From Epiperipatus broadwayi (taxonomy: Eukaryota > Onychophora > Udeonychophora > Euonychophora > Peripatidae), in assembly GCA_028023455.1 (NCBI GenBank), contig JAQFVV010000072.1:3244501-3308500 (forward strand): a DNA stretch of 64,000 nucleotides. Direction: 5' to 3'. Below are positions 1 through 13,800 of this stretch, in pieces. Each line of letters begins with the position of its first letter. Position 1 is the stretch's first letter. A program made the translations under genes and the position numbers. The notes below the pieces were generated by a model. The model searched no databases and was not told where the DNA came from. It saw only the letters and a program-made list of their open reading frames with translations.

Positions 1-263
1 GCAAAATAAATTACATCAATAAAATTTGATTATAATAATACCATATAAACTATTATTTTCTTTCTGTTGACAAAATGTAATGCTCATTTAATTTTTAACT
101 TTACGATTTGTTGATCATTATATAGACTTTATTTTGACATATATCCACATCCCATAACCAACAAGCATGTGAAATAAAACCATGGATGAATAAAACTAGG
201 TCATTTTGCAAAATATGGATTCCTTGAAAGTGTATGTTTTAATGATTAATAAAACCAGCATTC

Positions 264-924
264 CTATCCTTTGCCATCTGGCTAAAGACACGAACACCAG
301 TACCCTTCAAGCATTTAAAACACTCATCAAGGGTAATATCAGATATAAAATGCTTTCTCCAGATTGGCTGCATCAACAAACATGGGCCGGCACTTCCATG
401 TTAGTTCACTGATTATTGCAAAGATATCAATGATCAAATTTGAGTCTCACCTCATCAATGCAATACCAAAATGAGCTCAGTCATATATGAGAACTCTACC
501 AGACTATCTAATGACTACCAACTACCTCAACAATAGAAGTTAACATATTTAATCATGAACTGAATGACTTAACTTATAAGAAAGTTACAGACAAATCTTG
601 AGATGCTTGGGCTCAGACTGATGGATGGGAGCGAATCACTGACCTCGCCAGCGTTCTCCCAACCTGCTTAGCCTCTGCTTCACATCTTGATTTTAAACTT
701 ATTATAAATTTTGATGTGTCTTTCAATGCTCAAAGAGGCATGCATAATTGTTCAACTGGGACAAAGTATTGACCAATATAGAATTCTACTGAAGCGTTGA
801 TCCAACAATCATGTACGTATTCACTTCTCATTTAGCTATGGACATTGCTTGGTAGTCATGTAATCATCATTATATAAAGTTGTATCAATTGTTTAAATAA
901 ATCATTATTATTTTTTTAAAAAAA
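264..924 (+). mobile_element. Retroposed insertion with 16-bp target-site duplication
   Basis: The 16-base string AATAAAACCAGCATTC occurs perfectly at 248-263 and again at 925-940. The enclosed 661 bases end in an AAATAAA-like signal (about 896-902), then T- and A-rich sequence. This is the arrangement left by target-primed reverse transcription. The interior is richer in GC than its surroundings (for example 600-680). In one frame it shows two open runs, about 206-409 and 602-775, interrupted by several stops. It may be a 5'-truncated LINE end or a processed pseudogene; I cannot name the source. Confidence 0.65.
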
Positions 925-1079
925 AATAAAACCAGCATTCTAGATATCTGTTATATCATATTTAAGTATATTCATGCTGCTTCATGATAGATTAATATTC
1001 TACAGTTTTTTTCTGCAAAAGTTTGTGCAAATATTGAAGCAAAGGTTTTCATAGACAAAAGAAGGAGTATAATTCAATT

Positions 1080-1480
1080 TAATTATAAGAATTGAATATA
1101 AAATGTTTAAAGGGGACAAGCATTTCATTAAAAGCGAAGCTCATTTGCTTATATAGTCATATAGATCTGAACACAGTTCAGCATCAATATATTTTGGTGA
1201 CATTGGTTTTTTAAAAACCACAGTCACTTTTATCCTAGGGGCAGGATAGGTAAAAAACCACCAAAACATCATATGATCTCCATTTCACATGCTTACACAT
1301 GCTGTTAATAAGAATACTAAACAAGAACTAGAAACTAGATAGGAATTTTAGGCTCAAACATTCCTGCATCCATTGATTACAAAGATTTGCACTTGGTGGC
1401 GCTATTGATAGAATTTGGTACTCTTATTAACAGCATATGTAAGCATATGAAATGGTGATCATGTGATGAGACAATATTTG
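1080..1480 (+). mobile_element. Repeat family 1 copy with internal inverted repeat
   Basis: Segments are shared with other copies in the window: the CTCATTTGCTTATATAG start, the CATTGATTAC block and the GGTGATCATGTGATG end. The stretches 1268-1322 and 1418-1471 are reverse complements with a few mismatches, so this copy can fold back. Related copies are at 9540-9990, 13515-13600, 15380-16135, 42843-43200, 44530-44840 and 57100-57200. Confidence 0.6.
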
Positions 1481-2044
1481 TTATTGATTAGTAGAGGACT
1501 ATTCTGTGATTAATACAAAGACATAATTAGCTCGGTATGAGGAAAAAAAATAAATTAAAGCAAAATCACAAAACAAAATAACATCAAATAAAACAAAACA
1601 TGAAACAGGATATTTTTGTCCAATCAAAATCAAAATTTAAATAAGGAATGAGCATTGATAGTTTAGATTTAGTCATTGTTTTTAATTAACTAGCACAATA
1701 TATATAATAGATTTTGTTTAATATACAAAGATGTAATCACATAACAAATAAAATCTTTTTGCAGGCTAAATCTTATTTATAGATATTATAGGGTATAGAT
1801 AGTGTTCTTAAAATCAGCAATTTTTAAAGACATATTTATTTGTTATCATATATAATAAAATGGAAAAAAATGGTTTTATAAGAATAATATTTAAAAATAT
1901 TTGAATGATATTTTTATAATTAATATTAGCTTTTGCATAATATTCACACCATTCCCAAATATGCTAATTCCAAATTATTGAATAAATTGGTAATACTAAA
2001 AATATTATCATGCCTTTTTAAAAAAATAAAGATGCGATTCAATA

Positions 2045-2215
2045 ATGTTCTAATGTCATCACCATTTTGAACCATATCCACAAGATGATGAAGGTCTCTT
2101 AAAGTTTAGTCCGATTTCTCTTTTCTATGTCACTCCATCAAAAGCCCCCATCCAATTCATACGTGATCTTTTTCTACACCTTTTGTAATCTCTACGGATT
2201 CATTTTAAGACTTCA
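2045..2215 (-). mobile_element. Decayed RTE-like LINE 3' end
   Basis: Read on the minus strand, this matches the C-terminal tail coded by the copy at 39510-39765: an IRRDYKRCRKRSRMNWM-like stretch corresponds to the PRDCKRPRKRP..RWMDE segment there. Stops interrupt it. It is one of at least five remnants of this family in the window, all on the minus strand. Confidence 0.45.
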
Positions 2216-2452
2216 GCTATTCGATTACTGCCATCTCCAGGAAATACATTACAGCAGTATTATGAAAAATATTTTGCGGATTGAAATAAGAAATTAAGCG
2301 GACTGAAGATATAATGATATTATTTGAGGAATTTACAAAGGATGCGTTTGTTTTTGCAAATTATATTTCAATTGCTGCATGATTTATCAAATAAAATCAA
2401 CAACAACAAAGAAACTCAAAAGACTATTTTTACAGAAGAAATAATTAAAGAT

Positions 2453-2600
2453 TGTCAAGCGTTGGTGATCGAGTGGTCAGCACAGCTACCTTACAAGCAC
2501 TTGTCCTGGGTTTGTGGGTTCGCTTCCCGGCCGATGCTTTGACATATGAAAAAATAAATAAATTAAAAATCGACGATCATGGATTAAAAGTGTTAACCAT
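2453..2600 (+). mobile_element. tRNA-derived SINE
   Basis: An A-box-like TGATCGAGTGGTCAGCACA (from about 2465) and a B-box-like GGTTCGCTTCCC (2517-2528) lie about 50 bases apart, as in a tRNA-type RNA polymerase III promoter. The CCGGCCGATGC...TTGACATATGA segment that follows recurs, in the opposite orientation, in the copy at 26880-27003. It does not fold as a functional tRNA and lacks a clean acceptor stem, so I call it a SINE rather than a tRNA gene. Confidence 0.6.
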
Positions 2601-4064
2601 TACAAATAATGTGATTGGATTACTAATAAAGATGGAATGAAACTACAAAATTAAACTTTGGATAGAATGAAATTTTGGCAAAAATAGTTTAACAGATAAA
2701 AAAATAAATAAATGTGCCCATGTACTTGAAAAAGAAGATTTTAAATTGATGTCTTTTACCACTTTTTACATATAATCGAAGACTTGAATGCTTAACAGAA
2801 AAACAAAATAAAGATTTCAGACACTTGTATGGTGGAAGCAACCAGAAGAGACTAAAAGCAAAATATTTGAGTGAGAGTACAAACAAATGTTATGGATATT
2901 TTAATAAGCAACAATGTTGAAATTTAACATTTTTTCAATTATGTTGTTAATTTTTTTTAGTATTCTTTCTTTTACTTATATTGTTTTAAGTTTTATTAAA
3001 AGAAAAATGAAAATAACCTATTATGTCAAAATGCACTAAAATGCAAGCAATGCGGATCTCATGGCAAAATGGCTAATCCTTATTCGAATCCAGAGGGAAG
3101 CTGGAAATTTTTTCCACATCAATTGAAGAATTGCCAAGCAAGCTTCAAATTTTTTAAAATAACTGTTCCATAATTAATCCAGAAGCCAATTTATCAATGA
3201 GAGGCTGCAATTTTAGCTGTGAGTGTCTTATACCCCCGATCAATCAGGTGACAGATGATGACTCAATCATAAGGAAAAATGAATTAATTTGACACAACCT
3301 TTAAACATTGGCAAATGAAGATATTGTGTTTACCCTTTTAACATGATTGTCAAGTTTTTATTGCACGAACAACTTTCAACACATTTTATCTAATATAAAA
3401 TATTTGAAAAATGCTTCTTCTACCATGGATTTTTGAATATGAGTGAAAAAAATATAAGTTGCCGATTTTTCAGTTGGTGATAGATATGGATGTTAAAACT
3501 ATTATTAATCATTGCATAAGTGTAAAGTAGAACATATTTCATTTAGATATGCAATGTGAACAATAATTATCCCTACCCATTGGCTTTTTAATTTATATCA
3601 AAAGCTTCATTTCTGTATTGAAACCAATAAATAGATACCCAAACAAAACTTTTATAAAAAAAGGTTTGGCTATAGTTTCTAGTGGAAATATTCAGATATT
3701 TAGATCTACAGCCTACCTGAGAAATGAAATAGTTAAAAGCAGATACCTTAGTTAATAATTACACATGATATTAGTCAAAAAAATATTGTCTGATAATGCA
3801 AAAATTGTCTTTTACTAATGCAATAAAATCAAAAGATCAAAATGACTTCACTGATTAATAATTTTGGATTTGAGGTCATCAGTCTTTTAAGAACTTCCAA
3901 TATTCTGAATTGTGGGTAGTTACATCTGTAAAACTTATATGAATGTTTCTTTTAGTAATTTTCATTTGAGAAAGTCTATCTAATAGATAAAATCATAAGT
4001 TGTGAAGAAAATTTTTAAATTTTACTAGTTTACTGATATATTTCTATTCTATTTTGATATATGT
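2600..4064. other. No identifiable feature
   Basis: AT-rich sequence downstream (in the RYK sense) of the transmembrane exon. I see no coding exon, no kinase motif and no clear repeat copy. Confidence 0.5.
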
Positions 4065-4252
4065 AGAAAGAAAGAAAAAAAGAAAGAGGGAATGAGAGAG
4101 AGGGGGGAGAATGGAAAAGAGAGAGAGAAGGGGAAGGATAAGGAGGGAGTGAAATAGAGAAGGGGAGAAAGAAAGAGAGGGAGGGAGGAGAGAGAAAAGA
4201 GGGGAAAAGAGAGGAGGGGAAAGAAAGAGGGAAAAGAGAGAGAGGAGGAGAA
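4065..4252 (+). repeat. Polypurine (GA-rich) tract
   Basis: About 188 bases are almost entirely A and G on the plus strand, with only a few T residues. The tract lies about 450 bases beyond the donor of the RYK transmembrane exon, so in the transcript it is a polypyrimidine tract. Such mirror-symmetric tracts can form triplex DNA; that is known of the sequence class and not shown here. Confidence 0.9.
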
Positions 4253-4706
4253 TACAGTAGATCTAATACTCTATATTAGTTTTAATTTATTTACTAATAT
4301 TAAAATTGTTAGATCGGAAGATTCAGTAACATTAATTAACTTTAAACTAATAACATCCATAGCAATATTAAACAGATTCTTTCCCTTTTTTCGCAATGTG
4401 TCACAACATACACATATAACAGATCAAGTCTTTCAGATTTATCCACCCATTCTATATTGTAAACAATTTATCATGTCATACTTTGAGATAATAATAGTGT
4501 TTATCATATTTCTTTCCATTGGAAAAAAAACTTTTTAAATTTCTTACATATGCTTTTCTCTCTCGTTCCATACTGATATTTTAAAAATTCAAAGATTTAA
4601 ATACATTTTTTTAATTTTATAGATCATTAATCATGTTATATGGGGAAAAAAATCTATATAAAAAAAAAGACGTAGAAAATAAAATGCGCTGAATGTGGAC
4701 CAATAC

Positions 4707-4857
4707 CTGATACGTTCATTCCGCCGAGTTTTACGTGAACGCACGTAATATATTCCCACAGACAAACCAATGACAACGATAGTGGCACACGCACAACCAA
4801 CAGCGATGTAAAAGATATTTGTGGAAGACCCATCGGATGTTGCCGCTGCCTCAGGAT
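4707..4857 (-). CDS. RYK: RYK exon: transmembrane segment
   Basis: This 151-base exon has acceptor TTTTCTAG (4858 upward) and donor CAG/GTATTG (4701-4706). It begins with PEAAATSDGSSTN. A hydrophobic helix of about 25 residues follows, starting IFYIAVGCACATIVVIG and ending GIYYV, then a basic stop-transfer run, RSRKTRRNER. The FYI-VG-CA pattern matches the transmembrane segment of animal RYK. Its first codon is completed by the last base of exon 19564-19617. The exon ends two bases into a codon; the next exon, with intracellular sequence, is not in the window. Confidence 0.87.
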
Positions 4858-7800
4858 CTAGAAAATAAAAAGATAATGACTTCACAAGTATAAAATGATC
4901 AGTTTCATTCTCTTAAAATACCTTTCCAAAATAATAATAATAAAAAAAAAAAAAGTAATAGTAGGCAGTTTTATAAGTTAAGAGACAACAATAAAATAAC
5001 ACAAATCATTATCAAACTATTTACTATCATATTACCAATCCACAAACAAAAAAACGTCAAAAACTTAGATCCTTGTGTGAAAGTTTGTAATAATAACATC
5101 TTATTTGTCATGTTGGATTATTTCCAGCATTTAATTTTAATTAGTAAATTTTGTTAAAAATAAGTGAAACCTTATAAACTCTTTAAAGGCATTCAATTGT
5201 CAATAATAACCAAGTCTACTATATATCATAATGTTTCGAGAGATATTATTTGCATCCCTTCTTTTGATGTTTCTAAAAAAAGAGCTCAACAAAATGATTA
5301 AAGAAAAAACTCCAGATGTATCTAAAATGGTATACGTTTGATTAAAAAAAAAAGAGAATATTGGACAACGTGAATCAAAAAATAAAAATTAAGAAGCTGT
5401 GCACATAACAACAAAAAATCTGTAATCAACCTGGTTTGATAATTTTTCATGTTTGATAACTATTCATGATTCTTATCCTTAAGAAGAAAAAGTAGAAAAA
5501 TCTGGAAGACCTTCATAGATAGGTATATAAAATTTCTACTAAACATTATGCCTTTGGTTGAACAGTTTCATTAATTAGAATGTCACTTTAAATTCACTAT
5601 TCATGAATCTAAAGGTTCCTGGTTCATATCCCATGCTACTATTGTCACTTAACAGGCTAGCAACACCTAAAGAAGTGAAGAAAATAATACCACTTAACAT
5701 GTGAAAAATTTAAATAAAGTTAACATTTTGCTAAAAACATTTAACAATTAAAACTTTCAATGATGAAAATAGTCTGACATATTACGAACACGGAATTAGA
5801 TGTATTCAGAATTAGGCAAGATTTTCCAAATTGCAAATAAAAAATGACAATTCCTACCAATAAAAAGGAAATAATGATTTTTTTAATTCTTTATTGCACA
5901 TGCAATTTAAAAATGTCATTATTATTATTATTTGTCCTTAAAGTTTCAACTGCCTATTAGTTTTCTTCAGAGTTTCATTGCCATTTACAGTAGCAATAAA
6001 ACACAAATTTGGATTCATTATTCTTCATCACACTTGCAAATGAATAATGTCGTTTACTGTTATTGCTTCTCCTTACAGTTTCAGTTGGCTCTTCTTCAGA
6101 ATTTCACTGCCTTTTGCAGCAGCAATAAATATGGTATTAGATTCATTATCCTTCATCACACTTGTGATTGAACAATATCATCTATTATTATTGCTTCTCC
6201 TTACAGTTTCAACTGATTATGACTCTTCCTCAAAGTCCCATTGCCTTTTACAGTAGTAATAAAACACGGTATTGGATTCATTATTCTTCATCACACTTGT
6301 AATTTAACAATGTCCTTTATTATGATTGCTTCTTCTTACAGTTTCAACTGACTATTAGTATTCTTCAAAGTTTCATTGCCTTTTATAGTAGCAATACAAT
6401 GCAGTATTAATTTAAAAGTGAAAGAAATAGTATTTTTTTTTTTTACATATTAAAAAGCGACCGGAAAAGAGAAAACATCATACGAAATGTCATTAAAAAC
6501 CAATAACATTTAGTAGGGTACAAGGTTTACATTTTTATTCATTTCAATGACAATATATATTTAGTCATTTGATTATTACATTGCATGCTTATTAATGTGG
6601 AATTTAATGTAATGATTTCATGTCATATTTGGGCACATATGGATCATGGGGTGATGGAAAATCACCATCGCCAATCCTACTTAATACACTAATTTAAATA
6701 TAAAAAGGATGTAATGAAAATGAGAGATCAGCAAAGAACAAGATTAATTCTGAGTTCACCAGCATTACAGAAAAGACCTAAATCCATTCATCATAACTAA
6801 TCAAAACATAAAATCAACAGTCAATATTGTGACCGAATTTGAAATGGGTCTACTATAGACCATGATGAATATTTAGCCACTGTCAAACTTATGGCAGCCT
6901 TACAACCCAATAATTTAAATGCACAAACTCAGATGATAATCCAACAGAATATCAAAAAATATCAAATACCGCAATACTAAAACATGCAAATCATCATCAA
7001 TGCCCTCTGGCCACTTAGTACAATTATATGTACTGACCAGCTATAAATTTAATTTATAAGAACTATAAATAAAATATAATGCATGGGCTTTAAAGAATAT
7101 CTCTTTGCACCATCCGGGATCATTTGGATGACCAAAACACTAAGCATAAACCCCAATCCATATAACTGACCATTATGCATGAATCCTGCTCAGGGAGCAA
7201 TAGCTCTGTAAGTGTTACTATGAGCAAGAGATAATACCAACATATAATATTCTAAGATTAAATAAATTCATTGGAATAGCTTAAGAGAATATAAATTTAT
7301 TAATTAAAAACAATAATAATAAAATGAAAGATCTGTAGGCTACACTATATGAATGCATAATTCTGATTTTAATTAAAATAATGCAAAAAATATGCTATTA
7401 CATTGTAATTTACATACATCTCAATAAATTTACATAAAACACATCTATATTTAAGCACTCAGATGTGCTGTATAATAATTTAAAAATAACATCTTTGAAT
7501 TGTCCTAAACCAATAATAAAAATTAATTTTTATAATACATAATTAATTTTAACATATATGTGGTTGAAGACTGATTTTAATACTTACGGGTACCCAATCA
7601 AATTTCTGTGAACATACTGGCATTTAAATTTACTAAATACGTGTATTTTTACAATAAAATTAACTCAATGTTGAAAATATACATACAATTCACACATACA
7701 TGCATATTATTACCTTCTTACAAATCAAAGTTATTAATTAATTCATTATTTTTAATGATAAGTAAAAGTTTTTTTTTTTTTTTTTAAAAAAAAACAAAAC

Positions 7801-10800
7801 ATTATTGTTAGATCAAATTTGTAAAGTTCTTTTAAAAAAACTCTTTGGCTTTTTGTTTTTTCATTTACAATAACATTTCATTTACAAATAATGAGAACCA
7901 ATCCATTTATTATTTCTTCCTTTGTTTCATTTTTAGTTGAATAATTTATTCAAAAATTATTTACATTTATAAAACCAGTTAACTTCTGTTAAGGCATGAT
8001 ATCATCCTCCATGAAATAAATATCAGCATGGATACTGACAATAATTATACATTTATGCTTGATTGCATATAAATTAATCAGCATATGTATAAAGCCATAG
8101 CATGGTAATCTTTCAGTTTTCTGTCTAGTACTGAAATCTCTTTGTAAACTGGCCTATTTTAAAACAGTAGAATAGCCTATAGACATCGTCAGGAAAGGTA
8201 TAAATCTGGTAACTGTTAACATTCAGTCATCACCATTCAGTCTTTATAATTTGATAGACTTCAGGAATGCTATCTAACACACAGATACACACTATAAACA
8301 ACTAAAAAGCTGGGCCATTACTTTCATGTGAATTCAAACTCTACTACCAGTGATATTAGCATCAGTTGATTTGTCTTCAGTTACAACTTCATAATAATAA
8401 TGCTACAATGATTCTTTTAAATCCACTTTTTATATTGTATCGATAGAATTTAAAAACAACAATTAGGTAAATTATTTCTTTACCAAAAAAATAAAAATAA
8501 ATTAATGATTCTTTTCACTTTAAACCAATTTTTTATCTCAAAATTTTCTTACTCCTTTGAACAACATCAGAGTATATTATACTACATTTTATCAAAAGCA
8601 ATTATTAAAAAAAATTCTTAATTTAATTAAAATAGATAGTGGAATTTTATAATTACCAGTATTATCTATTCTAACATAAAAGCAAGCATATTTTAGATTT
8701 ATATTTTTAATTATCAAAATCAGAATAAAACATTAAATAGATCTTTTAAATGTTTGATGTAAAATAATTTTTTTAATTCAAATTATTATTTAACTTTTAA
8801 CTGTTATTAGAGTGTAATATAGTAAATATTTATAAATTTTTTTGCTTGGGTTCATTTCTACTTTTCCTTTCAACTTTATATATATATATGCACACACACT
8901 ACTACATTGTATCCATGACACACATAACTGTCTCAATAGATAAGTCTATTTTCAATCAATAAGGAATTATTCACTTAATAACAATTCACTTCTTAAGTAA
9001 TCATATTCAGAGAAATCTATTCATTCTTACATCAATAAAAAATTATAGCACATTCAGACACATATAATTATATGCATAACTGTACACATGATACTTATTA
9101 AAGCTGAAAACAAATTTTATCATTTAATCACTTTTTCAAATATTAAAAGAAATAAAAACAATAAAGGCAAAAACAATTAACTACCAAAATTTAACATCTT
9201 TAAAAAAAAAAAAATCAATTAGAAGCTGAGGATATTATTCTAAAGTCACTCAATTTAAAGTGCCAAAAGAGTGCAATCAAAATACAATAATGCTCCATGG
9301 ATAGGAACAGTTGTGATGAAAAATTTCGTGATGAAATTCTGAAGAATATATCCAGCTGTTTACATCATGCCTATAGTTCTTAATAAATAAAAAAAAACTA
9401 ATTTCTATTGGCTATGAGAAAAGCAATATGATTAATTTGTAAGATCTTGATAATCATCAGTGATAGTTTATCGCTACTTTCAATCATCAACTTAACAAAA
9501 AAATCATTACTTTATTAAAAAAGATATTACTGTGCAATGAATCTCATCTTTACAAGCTTTCCTGGGTAATCAAATACAAGGAAATGGCGATCATGTTATT
9601 AATACCCACCCTGCCCAATGGGATGATGGCGGATATGGTTATTGAAGAACCCAGGACATCAAAATGTATAGATACTGAAATGGGTTCAGATCTATATGAC
9701 TATATTTGTGAATGAGTTTAGATTGTGTTTTCATTTTGGACTCGTAACTGCATAGTTAACTAAAAAGGTAAAAGGTGACTTCTGGAGGGTTGCATTAGAT
9801 CCAAACATCTAGGTGCAGTGCTCTCAGATCCAAAACTCCTCATTGAGTCACAAGCTAAAAAATAATCTGGGGATATTGGATGAGTAGGTACTAGATAGGA
9901 ATTTTTGCATTTATTGATTGCTCTGGCTTGCACTACTGTCTGGAGAGTTTTGCTTCCATTTTAGTGAGGCTTTTACGGTTTTCCTTCTCTGTTTTATGCT
10001 CTAGCAAAGAAAATGTATGATATTAATATAAAATAGCCACTAACTGAATAGCTGTCTAGATTGGCTTGACTAAATGAGAGAAGAAAATCTAAACATGTCT
10101 GTAAATCTGGAAAAAAAAGACTTGAATTTCACTTAGTTCAGTTTTAAATCCCAAGCCATAGGCAAAACCAAAGGCATGAGTTTAAACATTATTCCACAAA
10201 GCTTTCCATATGGCAAAATATATACTCACTGCTTTTAAAAGTATAATAAACATTTCCCTGTAGGTGATCAAATGCGAATGGTAATAATTAGCTGAGCCGA
10301 TTTGCTACCTGAAACAAATTGTTAAGCTTCATCAAAATCAGATTTAAACTCCATGTCATGGATATTCCAGATGCACATGTAAATTCTTTCTTCTAATTTT
10401 TATAGCTATGGAGTAATATAGATATAGATAATTAGTATCGATGCATTAGCTTTTTCTTCAGATTGACTAGCAAACATAACTTATATATATATGCTTCCTC
10501 AGAATGGTCATTTTACATTCATCGGACCGTCGGCACACCGATGATAAGTTTTGGAAAGTTTGTCATTCCAGAGTTTATATATATAATTTAAAGTGCTAAA
10601 ATTATTAGCACACAACCAACATTAGATTCTTAATTCCCAAAGATTTAAAATGAGGGCAGACATTATCTCTACCCAGTAAACTTGGAATGTTTAACCATAA
10701 TAAAGGTGGTGGTGTTTAAGTCTAGATTTGATTTGAAATTCGCTTTAAATAATATCACATCAGATTTTCCATCTTTATAATATCAGTAGAAGCATTTGTA

Positions 10801-13800
10801 AATAATCACTTCATGTTCTACTGGGCAATCTAATAAAGAGAATGCTGATATTAATAGTATTTGCAAAATTTGTCTTTCCATTGTTTACAATTAGTTTGAA
10901 GTGCTGTATTTATTAATGACATTTATATTATTAATTATTTAAGCTTACAAATACATACTCACACACACACACGTATAAGAAGCAATTTTAAATATTGGTC
11001 CCAAATGTTTAAGCATACTCATACACACATACATAGAAGTAACACTCTATTAGTATCAAACAATAGGAGTTGCAGATGAAGTCAAGGCTTGTCAGTAAAA
11101 GTGATAAATTGCTAATTGTTGTTTAGGATAAGTAACTAGCCATTTAAATGTTGGACAATAAGGTAATTAATCTCTGAACTTAAAATACAAAAAACCATGG
11201 GTAATGTAATTATACGTAAATCAATCATTACAATTCTAAAATGAATGAGAAATGTTTATCTTAATTTAAAGAAGAATAAGAATAGTAACATTAAATAATG
11301 TAAACTTAAAAATCAAGCCATTACAGCATTTACAAGATAAAATTTACAGTACATAAGTAGATTAATATAAAAATATATAGGGTGATTTAAATTTCCACTA
11401 TAGATAATAAAGATAAGATAGAGAAGTTGAGATTTTCCTCTTCATCCTTGCCCACCATTAGGCCATGAAAGTTTTCACTAATTCCATTCTTATTATATTT
11501 TCTAGCTAAGACTAACTACATACTAAATTAATGACCAACTCTGTGGGGCCAGTTAATCTAGATATGAGCAACTATATCAAAAAAAAAAAAATTCCCACTT
11601 TTATCTGCTTTAATTTTAAATAGAAGGTCATGGGTATCATGTGGATGTGCTAACCACAATCAATATTATTTAAATAAAATTTGTTATCGTCTTTAGCATA
11701 TTTGTGCATTATGTTTAAAATTAAAAGGAAATATGAATATATAAACTGTTATGAAAACGTTCTTCTAAATAAAAGCGCAACTAGGCCTTAATAAGAGAAG
11801 AATGATTTGTATTTGTGTAAATATTATTCTGACCTGTATTTAATCTGTATAAATGATTGAATGAATAAAGAATGACATATATATTACTAATACAATAAAG
11901 CCAATTACTAATTGTTAATAAGTTTATAAATGTAGATGATAACAATCAACTCCTAACAATCAAAAAATTCTATGTCCTAAAATGAACCAAAATATTATTC
12001 CTCAATCTTATGATCTTTCCAAAATCATTTTGCATTTCTTATTTTCAATCTAATGCACAACTCTACTGCTAATAGTATATAAAAATAAATGCCATTTACA
12101 CATTATCCTGTCTCTCAAGCTTGGGAGCCTTTTTTTATTATACAGTTTCAGGGGCATACTAGTATTTATGTTTTTCAATTTCATTTTACAGAAAATGTGT
12201 TAGCTGTCATGTTTAAAAAAAAATTAATAGATGATAAATTCCATTCAGAAGGTTTATTTCATTTTTTTTTTATATTTATAACATGTAAATGCTGACATAC
12301 TCCAAACACTGTCATAGTTTGTTTAAATTTGACATCTTTATCTTTGCCACTACCGCATTGGCAAAATAATCCAAGTTTTGGGATCTTCGTTTGACAGAAC
12401 CGCATGCAGTGGAGTATTTCCGAAGATATGGGATCCTGACCTCACGAAAAGACTGCATTAATGGGCATGATATGACATTTTTTATTTCTTATATATTTTT
12501 TATTTCTATATTAATAAGTTAAAATCTGCATTAATGGGAATGAAATGACACTTTGTCTACTATACTTTTCTTTTTTTTTTATATTAGTAATTTGACTTAA
12601 TACAAAAAAATAATACTAAAGTGTAAATATTATAATTAATTTTTGTAGAAATTTGTCTTTTTTTTATTTTAAAAAAAGTAAATATTAAATATGATCACTT
12701 CTTTTCAGATATTATTGTATGTCCCTGAAACTGTATAATTAAAAAAATAGCTGTCAAGTTTGGGAGACAGGATAATTCATATTTGATGTTAATTTAAGGT
12801 TTCTAAATATCCAGATGACTTGCATTTTTATTCAAAATTGTTATTAAAGCATGCTAACAAACATTCCTTATCTTTTATAACCATCCTCATTACCCTTTTT
12901 GTTATTTCATTGCACATCATTCTTGATTTAATATTTCACTTTGGCTTTTATTATTATTATTCTTTCCAATCAAAATTTGATCACTAATGAATATTTTTTT
13001 TAAATTTCCATTTCATATCATCCTCTAATATTTTTATTTCATATTTTTTCAAATTCTAAGACTATCATCTCTGGTTCTGTCTCTCTTTCTCTCAGTATCA
13101 TAAAGTAAAAACAATTACTCTCCCATTTTTTTTGTTTTTCATTTTCATATGCATTCTTAATTTCTTGAACCCTTCTTTTCTATGTCTTTCATTCCCTTTG
13201 AGTTTTCCTATCATTTTTTGAATTTTTTCCCAATTCACAGCTAATTTACTTTCTTCAATGCTTGCTTCCTAACTTTTACTACTATATGTATCTGTCTAAT
13301 CTGCATTAGGCTCTTTTTGAAGCATTCCCATTCTCTTGCCTATTATTTTTTTCTGAAGTTTTATATTCAATTTAAGGTCAATTGATGAACCGAATTCGCT
13401 CTTTTTAATCAATTATAATTTTCATACTTCTAAAAATTCTTTCAAATTTCTCTCTGGCAATGCAAAGCATTATTGATTTCTTCTAGAAATGAATTTAAAA
13501 TGTTCTGACATTAAAACAGGCAAAACTCTCCATACAGTAGTGCCACTCAGTGCAAGCCAAAGTAATCAATGGATGCAAGAAGGTGACCATGTAATGTCTA
13601 GTGGTTTAAAAATGTTTTTCTTCTAACTTCATTTCATGGTTTCTATTAACTATATTCACCCTTTTGATCTAAAGTCCAACATATATTTCAAGAAGTTATT
13701 CTATTTCCATAAATAAGTTGTCCAATTCATTAATTCAGAAACCCAATATCAAATGCCCAGCCTTCTTTATAAATATACATTTCCACAATGTCTACTTTGT

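Noticed and set aside
2460-2545. Possible tRNA gene
   Set aside because: A and B boxes are present but the acceptor stem and anticodon arm do not form, and the unit recurs at 26.9 kb with the same tail, so it is a SINE.
1-4700. RYK kinase-domain exons
   Set aside because: I looked for kinase motifs on the minus strand and found none; the exons must lie beyond the window edge.
5932-6256. Two overlapping plus-strand ORFs
   Set aside because: Both lie in the 128-135 base minisatellite and read the repeated unit.
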